A stretch of DNA of 6,087 nt, taken from Flavobacteriaceae bacterium. Lineage in GTDB: Bacteria > Bacteroidota > Bacteroidia > Flavobacteriales > Flavobacteriaceae. Shown in pieces: positions 1 through 6,087 of the stretch; positions within the stretch are counted from its first letter, which is position 1; the number at the start of each line of letters is the position of its first letter. A program made the position numbers and the translations under genes. The stretch covers positions 1 through 6,087 of the forward strand of contig JAUXCI010000162.1 in NCBI GenBank assembly GCA_030618945.1, written 5' to 3'. Below the pieces are notes generated by a model. It made no database searches and was not told where the DNA came from. It was given only the letters and a program-made list of their open reading frames with translations.

Positions 1-966
1 AAGTTTTTGACCTAAATAATAGCCATTCCAAAATCCACGATTGTAAACTTTTTCAAGCTCTAACATCCAACCAATTACTTTTTCTTTATTATAAGTGTCG
101 TTAGCTAAACTATCAATGGCATCTCGATAAGATTTTATTACTTTTGCAACATATTCAGGTGCTCTACCTCTACCTTCTATTTTTAAAACTTTAATTCCGG
201 CATCAGCCACTTGATCTAAAAAATCAATGGTACAAAGATCTTTTGGTGACATGATATACTCATTGTCCAACTCCATTTCAAAACCTGTCTCCTGATCAAT
301 AACTGTATATTTTTTACGGCAATTTTGCTTGCAAGCACCTCTGTTTGCAGATGAATTAAACGAGTGTAAACTCATATAACACTTTCCAGATACAGCCATA
401 CAAAGTGCACCATGACCAAAAACTTCTATTTCATCCAATCGACCTGATGGCCCTTTGATCTGATCCTTTTCAATTTGTTCTGTTATTTTCTTTACTTGGC
501 GCAAACTCAATTCTCTACTCAACACTATGGTGTCAGCAAACATGGCATAGAATTTTACCGTTTCAATATTTGTGACATTGATCTGGGTTGAGATATGTAC
601 TTCCATCCCCTCTTGTCTGGCAATAGCTATCACAGCCTGATCCATAGCAATTACAGCTGAAATATCAGCCTCTTTGGCTTTCTTTATGAGTGTTTTTACA
701 ATCGTAAGGTCATGATCATAAATAATAGTGTTCAATGTAAGATAAGACCTAACGTTCTTTGCCTTGCACCTCAACGAAATCTCGGCAAGATCATCAAGCG
801 TAAAATTTATGGAAGCCCTGGCCCTCATATTTAATTGCTCAACACCAAAATAAACAGAATCCGCTCCATTATCCAAAGCCGCCTGCAAGGATTCAAAATT
901 TCCTGCCGGTGCCATTAATTCAATACTATTATTTCCGTTTAATACCATAACTCGCTCACTTATCAT
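1..966 (-). CDS. U32 family protein, TrhP/YegQ-like (partial, C-terminus cut by window edge)
   Basis: Reading the minus strand from ATG at 966 gives 322 codons open to the left edge. Residues 181-199 match the U32 signature (E-x-F-x-x-G-A-L-C-x6-G-x-C-x-M-S). C189, C196, C212 and C245 fit the spacing of the Fe-S ligands known in U32 proteins such as UbiU; C216 is extra. SRELSLRQVKK, MSPKDLC and KVLKIEGR resemble E. coli TrhP (YegQ) and its Bacillus relatives, which take part in prephenate-dependent hydroxylation of tRNA U34. That function is inferred here; RlhA-like rRNA hydroxylation is an alternative, and the old label 'peptidase/collagenase' is probably misleading. The protein should be cytoplasmic, as no signal peptide is seen. 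About 90 residues are probably missing. An in-frame TAA lies just upstream of ATG 966, so this is the longest start; ATG 948 (residue 7) is a strong alternative because it leaves a normal leader after the promoter-like box at 980-987. Divergent from asd. Confidence 0.93.
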   Translation of the reverse strand, partial: MISERVMVLNGNNSIELMAPAGNFESLQAALDNGADSVYFGVEQLNMRARASINFTLDDLAEISLRCKAKNVRSYLTLNTIIYDHDLTIVKTLIKKAKEADISAVIAMDQAVIAIARQEGMEVHISTQINVTNIETVKFYAMFADTIVLSRELSLRQVKKITEQIEKDQIKGPSGRLDEIEVFGHGALCMAVSGKCYMSLHSFNSSANRGACKQNCRKKYTVIDQETGFEMELDNEYIMSPKDLCTIDFLDQVADAGIKVLKIEGRGRAPEYVAKVIKSYRDAIDSLANDTYNKEKVIGWMLELEKVYNRGFWNGYYLGQKL

Positions 967-979
967 TTTTTAAGAGCCG

Positions 980-987
980 CAAAATTA
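980..987 (-). promoter_or_regulatory. Candidate -7 box for the U32 gene
   Basis: The minus strand reads TAATTTTG, an exact match to the Bacteroidota -7 consensus TAnnTTTG. A TTG that could serve as the -33 element lies at 1006-1004, 16 bases upstream, slightly short of usual spacing. Only 13 bases separate the box from ATG 966, but 31 separate it from ATG 948. Motif match only. Confidence 0.45.
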
Positions 988-1038
988 CAATATATTCTTC
1001 AATCAATAATTATCTGTTTAAAAATAGCTACTTGTCAG

Positions 1039-1046
1039 TAAATTTG
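1039..1046 (+). promoter_or_regulatory. Possible distal -7 box upstream of asd
   Basis: TAAATTTG matches TAnnTTTG exactly. No TTG sits at the right distance upstream, so this is weaker than the motif alone suggests. If used, it would give asd a leader of about 100 bases that includes the hairpin at 1051-1070. In AT-rich intergenic DNA such a match can arise by chance. Confidence 0.25.
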
Positions 1047-1050
1047 AAAT

Positions 1051-1070
1051 AATTTAAACATTTTTAAATT
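1051..1070. repeat. AT-rich inverted repeat in the U32/asd intergenic region
   Basis: AATTTAAA (1051-1058) and TTTAAATT (1063-1070) form a perfect 8-bp inverted repeat around the loop CATT. All pairs are A-T, so an RNA hairpin would be weak. It could be a protein-binding palindrome between the two divergent promoters, or simply base composition. Confidence 0.3.
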
Positions 1071-1109
1071 TAAGTAAAATCTTAGGCTAAAAATTCATCA
1101 TTTATTTAG

Positions 1110-1117
1110 CATATTTG
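1110..1117 (+). promoter_or_regulatory. Candidate -7 box for asd
   Basis: CATATTTG matches TAnnTTTG at all but the first base. It is followed by CAGC, so the 9-mer ATTTGCAGC (1113-1121) is identical to that at the porin promoter (2776-2784), and both boxes lie exactly 34 bases before the ATG. That shared geometry makes it the preferred asd promoter over the better-matching box at 1039. No clear -33 TTG is seen. Confidence 0.4.
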
Positions 1118-1128
1118 CAGCTTCAAAA

Positions 1129-1155
1129 ATGACGAATTTAAATTTAATAATATGA
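1129..1155 (+). CDS. Possible 8-codon leader ORF overlapping the asd start
   Basis: ATG at 1129 opens a frame encoding MTNLNLII and stops at TGA 1153-1155. The stop overlaps the asd ATG as ATGA, the arrangement typical of translational coupling. If transcription starts about 6 bases after the -7 box at 1110-1117, this ATG would lie very near the mRNA 5' end. Five of the seven residues after Met (Thr, two Asn, two Ile) are aspartate-derived amino acids, which hints at a leader peptide. However, AT-rich DNA favours Asn, Ile and Leu codons by chance, and I see no attenuator hairpin between it and asd. Confidence 0.2.
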   Translation: MTNLNLII

Positions 1156-2141
1156 AAATTGCAGTAGTAGGAGCTACCGGAATGGTAGGAAATGTCATGT
1201 TAGAAGTACTTGCGGAAAGAAATTTTCCCGTAACTGAATTATTATTGGTTGCCTCTGAAAGATCAGTAGGGAAGAAAATTACTTATAAAGGCGTTGAACA
1301 TGCCGTTATAGGTCTTCAAGACGCCGTTGACCAGCAGCCTGATATCGCATTATTTTCTGCTGGAGGAACAACTTCTTTAGAATGGGCCCCAAAATTTGCA
1401 GCCGCCGGAACTACGGTTGTTGATAATTCATCTGCCTGGAGAATGGATCCTAACAAAAAACTTGTTGTTCCAGAAATCAATGCTGGAGATCTTACTAAAG
1501 ATGATAAAATAATTGCCAATCCAAACTGTTCTACCATTCAGATGGTTGTTGCTTTGGCTCCTCTGCACAAGAAATACGGAATTAAAAGACTTGTGATTTC
1601 TACATATCAGTCAATTTCAGGAACAGGTATTAAAGCCGTTCAACAACTTGAGAATGAATATAAAGGCATTAAAGGTGAAATGGCCTACCCATATCCAATT
1701 CACAGAAATGCTTTGCCACACTGTGATGTATTTGAAGAAAACGGATACACTAAAGAAGAAATGAAACTGGTTAATGAAACTAGAAAAATATTGAACGATG
1801 ACAGTATTAAAGTAACTGCAACCGCAGTGAGAATACCTGTAGCGGGAGGTCATTCTGAAAGTATCAATATTGAGTTTGAAAAAGATTTTGATGTCAATGA
1901 TCTAAGGAGATTACTTCATGAAACCGATGGCGTAACTGTTCAAGATAATTTGGATACCAATACTTACCCAATGCCTATTTATGCGCATGGAAAAGATGAC
2001 GTCTTTGTTGGAAGAATAAGAAGGGATGAATCTCAGAAAAATTCGCTTAACATGTGGGTCGTAAGCGACAACCTGAGAAAAGGTGCCGCAACAAATACGA
2101 TACAGATCGCAGAATATTTGATTGACAATAAATTGATATAA
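1152..2141 (+). CDS. asd: Aspartate-semialdehyde dehydrogenase
   Basis: This cytoplasmic enzyme reduces L-aspartyl-4-phosphate with NADPH to L-aspartate 4-semialdehyde, the branch point to lysine/diaminopimelate, threonine and methionine. The 329 residues are full length for the bacterial family. Visible motifs: the NADP-binding loop GATGMVG (7-13); DNSSAWR (91-97), whose R97 is expected to bind substrate phosphate; the nucleophile C126 in NPNCSTIQM; Q153 in YQSISGTG; R227 and H234 in VRIPVAGGHSE, seven apart as in E. coli Asd (R267/H274). K205 in KEEMK probably matches E. coli K243. No catalytic residue is missing. The start is supported by the motif beginning at once (MKIAVVGATG). It is divergent from the U32 gene, convergent with trx, and appears monocistronic between the box at 1110 and the terminator at 2160. 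Confidence 0.97.
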   Translation: MKIAVVGATGMVGNVMLEVLAERNFPVTELLLVASERSVGKKITYKGVEHAVIGLQDAVDQQPDIALFSAGGTTSLEWAPKFAAAGTTVVDNSSAWRMDPNKKLVVPEINAGDLTKDDKIIANPNCSTIQMVVALAPLHKKYGIKRLVISTYQSISGTGIKAVQQLENEYKGIKGEMAYPYPIHRNALPHCDVFEENGYTKEEMKLVNETRKILNDDSIKVTATAVRIPVAGGHSESINIEFEKDFDVNDLRRLLHETDGVTVQDNLDTNTYPMPIYAHGKDDVFVGRIRRDESQKNSLNMWVVSDNLRKGAATNTIQIAEYLIDNKLI

Positions 2142-2159
2142 CACAATACTCTTTGAGCA

Positions 2160-2197
2160 ATAAAAAAGCTGTTTTCAAATGAAAACAGCTTTTTTAT
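2160..2197. terminator. Bidirectional intrinsic terminator between asd and trx
   Basis: A perfect 17-bp inverted repeat (2160-2176 and 2181-2197) surrounds the loop AAAT. The core GCTGTTTTC/GAAAACAGC is flanked by six A's on the left and six T's on the right, so either strand's RNA gives a hairpin ending in a U-tract. It begins 18 bases after the asd stop codon and, in the other direction, 19 bases beyond the last base of the trx stop, so it should serve both convergent genes. Confidence 0.9.
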
Positions 2198-2216
2198 GTC
2201 TAATATTTACCTAAAC

Positions 2217-2576
2217 TTAATTCTCAACTTTGAGTACGTCTTTAATCACTTCCTCAAGATTGTGTTTTGGTAATGCGCCCTGTGCCATTTGTGGTTCTCC
2301 GCTTTCAGGACAGAACAACATTGAAGGAATACTTCTAATTCCAAAGGCAGCAGACAATTCCTGCTCAACTTCAGTATCTATCTTATAAATATCAATTTTT
2401 CCTTTATACTCATCAGATAGCTCTTCTAATATAGGAGCTACCATTTTACAAGGCCCGCACCAATCTGCATAAAAATCAATGATACAAGGTTTGTCACCTT
2501 CAAACTTCCACTCCTTATTTTTCTCAAAATTGAATACCTTTTTAAGAAATGTTTCTTTGGTCAATAATTCAGTCAT
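2217..2576 (-). CDS. trxA: Thioredoxin
   Basis: A 119-residue single-domain thioredoxin, normal in length. The redox site is W39-C40-G41-P42-C43 in DFYADWCGPCKMVAPIL, and the cis-proline is P84 in GIRSIPS. There is no signal peptide or membrane segment, so it should act in the cytoplasm as a general disulfide reductase with thioredoxin reductase. The N-terminus is longer than in E. coli TrxA (about 27 residues before KPCIIDF), and the C-terminal MAQGALPK segment is typical of a Bacteroidota thioredoxin group. Two extra cysteines are present: C31 in the strand before the active site and C89 just after the cis-Pro loop. ATG 2576 is the natural start; no Shine-Dalgarno site and no convincing promoter was found. 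It is convergent with asd and divergent from the porin gene. The symbol is assigned by family; paralogues are common, so it may not be the main thioredoxin. Confidence 0.92.
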   Translation of the reverse strand: MTELLTKETFLKKVFNFEKNKEWKFEGDKPCIIDFYADWCGPCKMVAPILEELSDEYKGKIDIYKIDTEVEQELSAAFGIRSIPSMLFCPESGEPQMAQGALPKHNLEEVIKDVLKVEN

Positions 2577-2646
2577 AATCTATAAATTTTATTTTTTAAT
2601 CTTATTTTTCAGTATAGTAGCAATTCGTATACCAATATTATTTCTG

Positions 2647-2693
2647 GTACAAAGTGACGCTTTTTTTGACATTGTGTCGGTCACTTTTGTTAC
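2647..2693. promoter_or_regulatory. Imperfect inverted repeat between trx and the porin gene (possible operator)
   Basis: GTACAAAGTGAC (2647-2658) faces GTCACTTTTGTTAC (2680-2693). The inner 8 bp (AAAGTGAC/GTCACTTT) are perfect, and the outer 4 bp pair if two single T's bulge out. Inside the 21-base spacer lies a second small palindrome, GACA-TTG-TGTC (2668-2678), preceded by seven T's. This is the most structured part of the 238-bp divergent region and is placed to regulate either gene. No known regulator site is recognised. Confidence 0.4.
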
Positions 2694-2772
2694 ATGGTTA
2701 ATGAAACTTTTATATGTTACCTTTTAAAAAATATAAATAACATTTACTTAACTTATATTTTACTCATTTGAC

Positions 2773-2780
2773 TAAATTTG
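2773..2780 (+). promoter_or_regulatory. Candidate -7 box for the porin gene
   Basis: TAAATTTG is an exact TAnnTTTG match, 34 bases before the ATG at 2815. The -33 position would hold TTA (2753-2755) at a 17-base spacing instead of the usual TTG. The bases that follow, CAGC, are the same as at the asd box. Confidence 0.5.
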
Positions 2781-2814
2781 CAGCATTATTTAATACTAAC
2801 ATATCATTAAGGAA

Positions 2815-4056
2815 ATGGTGAAATTAAAATTTATTCCTATTTTATTAGGTTTGTTTGCACTGCAACTATCGGCGCAAGAAACAACTGAACCAAATCCATT
2901 TTCTATCAAATGGGATAATGGCTTTAAAGTGACCAGTCAGGATAAAAAGTTTAAATTAAAATTTGGAGGTCGTATCATGTGGGATCACGCCTATTTTAAG
3001 CAGGATGATGATCTTGATGCTTATTTTGGGGAATTAGAAAGTTCTGATGGTACTGAATTCAGAAGGGTACGATTTTATATGTCAGGTTTAATCTACAAAA
3101 ATTTTGAATTCAAACTAAATGTAGACTGGGCAGGTGGCATAACGACCTTAAAGGATGCTTATATAGGTGTGCGAAATATACCTATCGTAGGAACCATTAG
3201 GGTTGGTCATTTAAAAGAACCTTTACGATTTGATGCCTTGACAAGCAGTAAATACATTGTGTTTCTTGAACGAGGTATTCCTGCTGATATCTCTAATGAG
3301 CGAAATAATGGTATTCTGCTGATGAATGACTTTTTGGATGACAAATTATCTATTCAGGCAGGTATATTTAGAAATGCAAATAGTAATGGGAATGATAAAT
3401 TTGCTGATGAATCAATGGCCCTGACTTACCGATTGACTACTTTGGCTATTAATGATTTGAAAAAAGAGAAATTACTGCACTTTGGTATTTCTCATAGCTA
3501 TAGAAAACCAGATCGTGATGAATTTTCAATTTCAATTAGACCTAAATCACATTTGTCTAAAAAATATATTTCAACAGGTAATATTGAAGATGTAAATACA
3601 GTAAATATTGTGAATGCTGAAGCCGTTTATTCTATAGGCCCTTTTACAGCGCAGGCTGAATACCTGGCAGATTTTGTCCACCAGGAGAATGCTGAAGTTT
3701 CGCAAACTTATCAATTTGGGAACTATTATGCGCAAGTAAGCTTTTTTATCACCGGTGAACACCGACCTTATATTGATTCCTACGAAGCTTTTGGACGGGT
3801 TAAACCTTTTAAAAACTTTATGGATGGTAGCAGTGGTGCGGGAGCATTTGAGGTAGCATTACGTTATGGCTACACAAATTTAAACAGTAAAGATGTATAC
3901 GGCGGTACCCAAGGTGATATTACTATTGGTGTCAACTGGTATCTCAATCCTGCGGCAAGAATCATGTTCAATTATGTTTATACTGATATTGACCATAAAG
4001 ATGTGGGGTTTGGTAAGCTTCACATCGCTGAAGTTAGATTCCAGGTTGATTTCTAA
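2815..4056 (+). CDS. Phosphate-selective porin O/P (OprP) family outer-membrane protein
   Basis: 413 residues, complete. Residues 1-20 form a Sec signal peptide (MVKLKF, hydrophobic stretch, then LQLSA) with signal peptidase I cleavage expected after A20. The mature part starts with FKVTSQDKKFKLKFGGRIMWDHAYF, matching the usual start of this family (a short strand, then GGRI). Alternating amphipathic strands with many Tyr and Phe follow, there are no cysteines, and the chain ends VRFQVDF, whose terminal Phe suits insertion by the BAM machinery. The family forms 16-stranded trimeric barrels; OprP and OprO of Pseudomonas pass phosphate and polyphosphate. Substrate selectivity here cannot be read from sequence, and nothing nearby belongs to phosphate uptake, so 'phosphate' is a family label only. 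AAGGAA directly abuts the ATG, too close for a normal Shine-Dalgarno site. It is followed by the lipoprotein gene after 101 bp. Confidence 0.88.
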   Translation: MVKLKFIPILLGLFALQLSAQETTEPNPFSIKWDNGFKVTSQDKKFKLKFGGRIMWDHAYFKQDDDLDAYFGELESSDGTEFRRVRFYMSGLIYKNFEFKLNVDWAGGITTLKDAYIGVRNIPIVGTIRVGHLKEPLRFDALTSSKYIVFLERGIPADISNERNNGILLMNDFLDDKLSIQAGIFRNANSNGNDKFADESMALTYRLTTLAINDLKKEKLLHFGISHSYRKPDRDEFSISIRPKSHLSKKYISTGNIEDVNTVNIVNAEAVYSIGPFTAQAEYLADFVHQENAEVSQTYQFGNYYAQVSFFITGEHRPYIDSYEAFGRVKPFKNFMDGSSGAGAFEVALRYGYTNLNSKDVYGGTQGDITIGVNWYLNPAARIMFNYVYTDIDHKDVGFGKLHIAEVRFQVDF

Positions 4057-4099
4057 GTCCTGACCTATTCATAATTTTTTTTTTGGAAATCGTTGGTGG

Positions 4100-4120
4100 T
4101 ATTAATTTTAACAATTAATA
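4100..4120. repeat. AT-rich inverted repeat upstream of the SSP411-family gene
   Basis: TATTAATT (4100-4107) and AATTAATA (4113-4120) are a perfect 8-bp inverted repeat around TTAAC. It overlaps the expected -33 region of the box at 4136-4143. In addition, TGGTATTA occurs twice, at 4097-4104 and 4130-4137, 33 bp apart. Either could be an operator half-site arrangement, or chance in AT-rich DNA. No GC pair is present in the stem, so it is not a convincing terminator for the porin gene. Confidence 0.25.
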
Positions 4121-4135
4121 TCATTGAAATGGTAT

Positions 4136-4143
4136 TATATTTG
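4136..4143 (+). promoter_or_regulatory. Candidate -7 box for the SSP411-family lipoprotein gene
   Basis: TATATTTG matches TAnnTTTG exactly, with TTA (4115-4117) 18 bases upstream in place of a -33 TTG. Only 14 bases lie between the box and ATG 4158, so a transcript from here would have a leader of well under 10 bases. The signal peptide fixes the ATG, so either the leader is very short or the true promoter lies further up. Confidence 0.4.
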
Positions 4144-4157
4144 TCAAAATTTGCTTT

Positions 4158-6087
4158 ATGTATAAGACAATATTTTTGCTGCTAATTATACCTTTCACGG
4201 TCTTTAGCTGCAAAAAGACAAAAGACCAAGCCATGGAACAAGCCCACCAATATACCAATAGCCTAATTAATGAGACCAGCCCGTATTTACTGCAACACGC
4301 GCATAATCCGGTGGATTGGTATGGCTGGAATGATGCAACTCTTGAACTTGCTAAAAAAGAGAATAAACTTTTACTAATTTCTGTGGGCTATGCTGCATGT
4401 CACTGGTGTCATGTCATGGAAAGAGAAAGTTTCGAAGATTCGACCGTAGCTGCTCTTATGAATAAAAACTTTATCAATGTAAAAGTAGATCGCGAAGAAA
4501 GACCCGATGTTGATCAGGTATATATGGATGCTGTGCAACTGTTAACAGGCAGGGGAGGCTGGCCATTGAACTGTGTAGCCCTACCTGACGGAAGGCCTAT
4601 ATGGGGAGGTACTTATTTTCCAAAAGACAACTGGATTAATGCCCTTACTCAACTGGCTGATTTATACAAAAACGAGCCTGAAAAAGCCGAAGAATACGCG
4701 ACAAAGTTAACCAAAGGAATTCAGGAAACCGGACTCATAGCCTTAAATGAGGAGGAAGCCAATTTCGAAAAGAAAGAAATTGAACAAGCCGTTTCAAATT
4801 GGAAATCTTCTCTGGATAATAAGAATGGAGGAAGAACAGGAGCCCCAAAATTTCCAATGCCAGGCAATCTTCAGTTTCTGTTGCGTTATGCCGTTCAGAA
4901 TAACGACAAGGAGGTAATGACATATGTAAACACCTCTTTAACACAAATGGCCTATGGGGGAATTTTCGATCATGTAGGAGGTGGGTTTGCGCGCTATTCT
5001 GTAGACGACCACTGGCACGTCCCTCATTTTGAAAAGATGCTTTATGACAATGCTCAAATGACTTCTTTGTATGCAAAGGCTTATCAAGTTACCAAAGACC
5101 CATTGTACAAACAAGTAGTGTATGAAACCATTCAGTTTGTTGAAAATGAGCTATATAAAGATGTCGGAGCTTTTTACTCTTCACTAGACGCGGATAGTCA
5201 TAATCAAGCCGGTGAGCTGGAAGAAGGGGCATTCTACGTTTGGAAAAAGCAGGAACTCAAAAACATATTGGGCTCCGATTTTGAATTGTTTTCCAAGTAT
5301 TACAACGTCAATGATTATGGGAAATGGGAAGCAGACAAATATCATTTGATTAGATCTATATCTGACAGCGTATTCTGTAGCGAAAATGATTTGGATCAGA
5401 AGACTTTGGCTTCAAAGGTCGTTGAATGGAAAAAATTACTCATCACCGAAAGAAATAAAAAAGACAAACCTCGACTGGATGACAAAACGCTAACCGCATG
5501 GAATGCGCTGATGCTAAAAGGCTATGTAGATGCTTACACCGTCTTTGACGATGATGATTTTCTTAAAATGGCTTTAAAAAATGCTCATTTTATAATGAAT
5601 AACATGGTGAAAGAAGATGGCGGATTATATAGAAATTATAAAAATGGCAGCAGCAATATTGATGCCTATTTAGAAGATTATGCTACGGTTATTGATGCTT
5701 TTATAACTTTATATGAAGCCACACTTGATGAAAACTGGTTAAAAGCTGCTAAACAATTTACTGACTATAGTTATGATCATTTCTACGACGATAAAAGTAA
5801 GATGTTCTTTTTTACATCTAATAAGAAAGATGGTTTGATTGCAAGGAAAGTAGAAACAGACGACAATGTAATTCCATCTTCTAATTCAATAATGGCCAAT
5901 AATTTATTTAAGCTCGGCCACTATTTCAGCAATAAACACTATGCTGACAATGCTGCCACGATGCTCAATAACATTAAGGAAAATGCTATCAGTTATGGAG
6001 GTGGCTCCTCAAATTGGCTCAATTTATATAGTAATTATCTGGGTGATTATTATGAAATTGCTATTGTTGGATCAAATGCGCTCGACA
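4158..6087 (+). CDS. SSP411/YyaL (DUF255) family thioredoxin-domain lipoprotein (partial, C-terminus cut)
   Basis: The frame from ATG 4158 runs open to the window end: 643 codons, probably about 40 short of full length. Residues 1-18 are a lipoprotein signal peptide with lipobox V15-F16-S17-C18; C18 should be lipidated. A thioredoxin-like domain follows, with [18 protein letters not shown], the site C81-H82-W83-C84-H85, VDREERPD, and GGWPLN..GGTYFP. From about residue 210 comes an (alpha/alpha)6 glycosidase/epimerase-like barrel: APKFP (229-233), [14 protein letters not shown] with D271-H272, [13 protein letters not shown] with H290, and [13 protein letters not shown] (440-452). This is the layout of Bacillus YyaL and human SPATA20, whose activity is not settled. 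The lipid anchor puts it in the periplasm or at a membrane face. The start is fixed by the signal peptide; M26 would lose it. Gene 101 bp after the porin gene, same strand, probably with its own promoter. Confidence 0.9.
   Translation, partial: MYKTIFLLLIIPFTVFSCKKTKDQAMEQAHQYTNSLINETSPYLLQHAHNPVDWYGWNDATLELAKKENKLLLISVGYAACHWCHVMERESFEDSTVAALMNKNFINVKVDREERPDVDQVYMDAVQLLTGRGGWPLNCVALPDGRPIWGGTYFPKDNWINALTQLADLYKNEPEKAEEYATKLTKGIQETGLIALNEEEANFEKKEIEQAVSNWKSSLDNKNGGRTGAPKFPMPGNLQFLLRYAVQNNDKEVMTYVNTSLTQMAYGGIFDHVGGGFARYSVDDHWHVPHFEKMLYDNAQMTSLYAKAYQVTKDPLYKQVVYETIQFVENELYKDVGAFYSSLDADSHNQAGELEEGAFYVWKKQELKNILGSDFELFSKYYNVNDYGKWEADKYHLIRSISDSVFCSENDLDQKTLASKVVEWKKLLITERNKKDKPRLDDKTLTAWNALMLKGYVDAYTVFDDDDFLKMALKNAHFIMNNMVKEDGGLYRNYKNGSSNIDAYLEDYATVIDAFITLYEATLDENWLKAAKQFTDYSYDHFYDDKSKMFFFTSNKKDGLIARKVETDDNVIPSSNSIMANNLFKLGHYFSNKHYADNAATMLNNIKENAISYGGGSSNWLNLYSNYLGDYYEIAIVGSNALD

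Noticed and set aside
1..966. Reading the U32 gene as a secreted collagenase
   Set aside because: No signal peptide is present, and the cysteine pattern plus SRELSLRQVKK point to the Fe-S, RNA-modifying U32 branch instead of a secreted protease.
1316..1537. Minus-strand frames inside asd (1316-1537, 1617-1853, 1911-2144)
   Set aside because: All are antisense to the intact asd gene, with no motif, promoter or spacing of their own.
2633..2640. Minus-strand TAATATTG as the trx -7 box
   Set aside because: It misses one of the conserved TTTG bases and has no -33 TTG at a suitable distance; not better than chance in this AT-rich region.
2479..2727. 82-codon plus-strand frame over the trx 5' end and the intergenic region
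   Set aside because: It is antisense to a clear thioredoxin gene for about 100 bases, its product is low-complexity Phe/Leu/Ile-rich from AT-rich DNA, and it has no recognisable family or start context.
3571..3762. 63-codon minus-strand frame inside the porin gene
   Set aside because: Antisense shadow of an intact gene with no supporting feature.
4075..4084. Run of ten T's after the porin stop codon as an intrinsic terminator
   Set aside because: No GC-containing hairpin precedes it; the best pairing is a 4-bp AGGT/ACCT match with a long loop. Termination by another mechanism remains possible.
4057..4157. Porin and lipoprotein genes as a tight operon forming a new uptake system
   Set aside because: A 101-bp gap with its own promoter-like box separates them, and nothing in either protein indicates a shared substrate; same-strand adjacency alone is too little.
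4735..5076. 113-codon minus-strand frame inside the SSP411-family gene
   Set aside because: It lies wholly antisense to a strongly conserved region (APKFP through [13 protein letters not shown]), and its His/Arg/Leu-rich product looks like a reverse-strand shadow.

Overview
The window looks like chromosomal DNA from a member of the Bacteroidota, most likely the class Flavobacteriia. It is AT-rich, Shine-Dalgarno sites are absent or badly placed, and several genes have a box matching the Bacteroidota -7 element TAnnTTTG. The protein families also fit: a U32 protein with the SRELSLRQVKK and MSPKDLC segments, a thioredoxin ending in MAQGALPK, an OprP-type porin, and a SSP411/YyaL-like protein made as a lipoprotein. 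No genus can be named from what is visible.

Layout. 1-966 (minus) is a U32-family protein, probably a TrhP-like tRNA hydroxylation factor, cut by the left edge. A 185-bp divergent intergenic region holds candidate promoters in both directions, an 8-codon mini-ORF and an AT-rich hairpin. 1152-2141 (plus) is asd, aspartate-semialdehyde dehydrogenase. Its 3' end faces trx (2217-2576, minus), and the two share a strong hairpin terminator that is symmetric on both strands. A 238-bp divergent region with an imperfect inverted repeat separates trx from a phosphate-selective-porin-type outer-membrane protein (2815-4056, plus). After a 101-bp gap comes a large thioredoxin-fold/glycosidase-fold lipoprotein of the SSP411/YyaL (DUF255) family (4158 to the right edge, plus), which lacks its C-terminus. 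No stretch of 300 bases or more lacks a gene.

The genes do not form an obvious pathway. asd supplies aspartate semialdehyde for Lys/DAP, Thr and Met synthesis; trx is general cytoplasmic redox; the U32 protein probably acts in tRNA modification; the porin and the lipoprotein belong to the envelope. Each gene appears to be its own transcription unit, since neighbours are divergent, convergent or separated by about 100 bp with a promoter-like box. I see no mobile element, CRISPR array, RNA gene or defence system, and no convincing undescribed system. The points most worth a second look are the mini-ORF overlapping the asd start, the lipoprotein form of the SSP411-family protein, the inverted repeat between trx and the porin gene, and the recurring promoter geometry.
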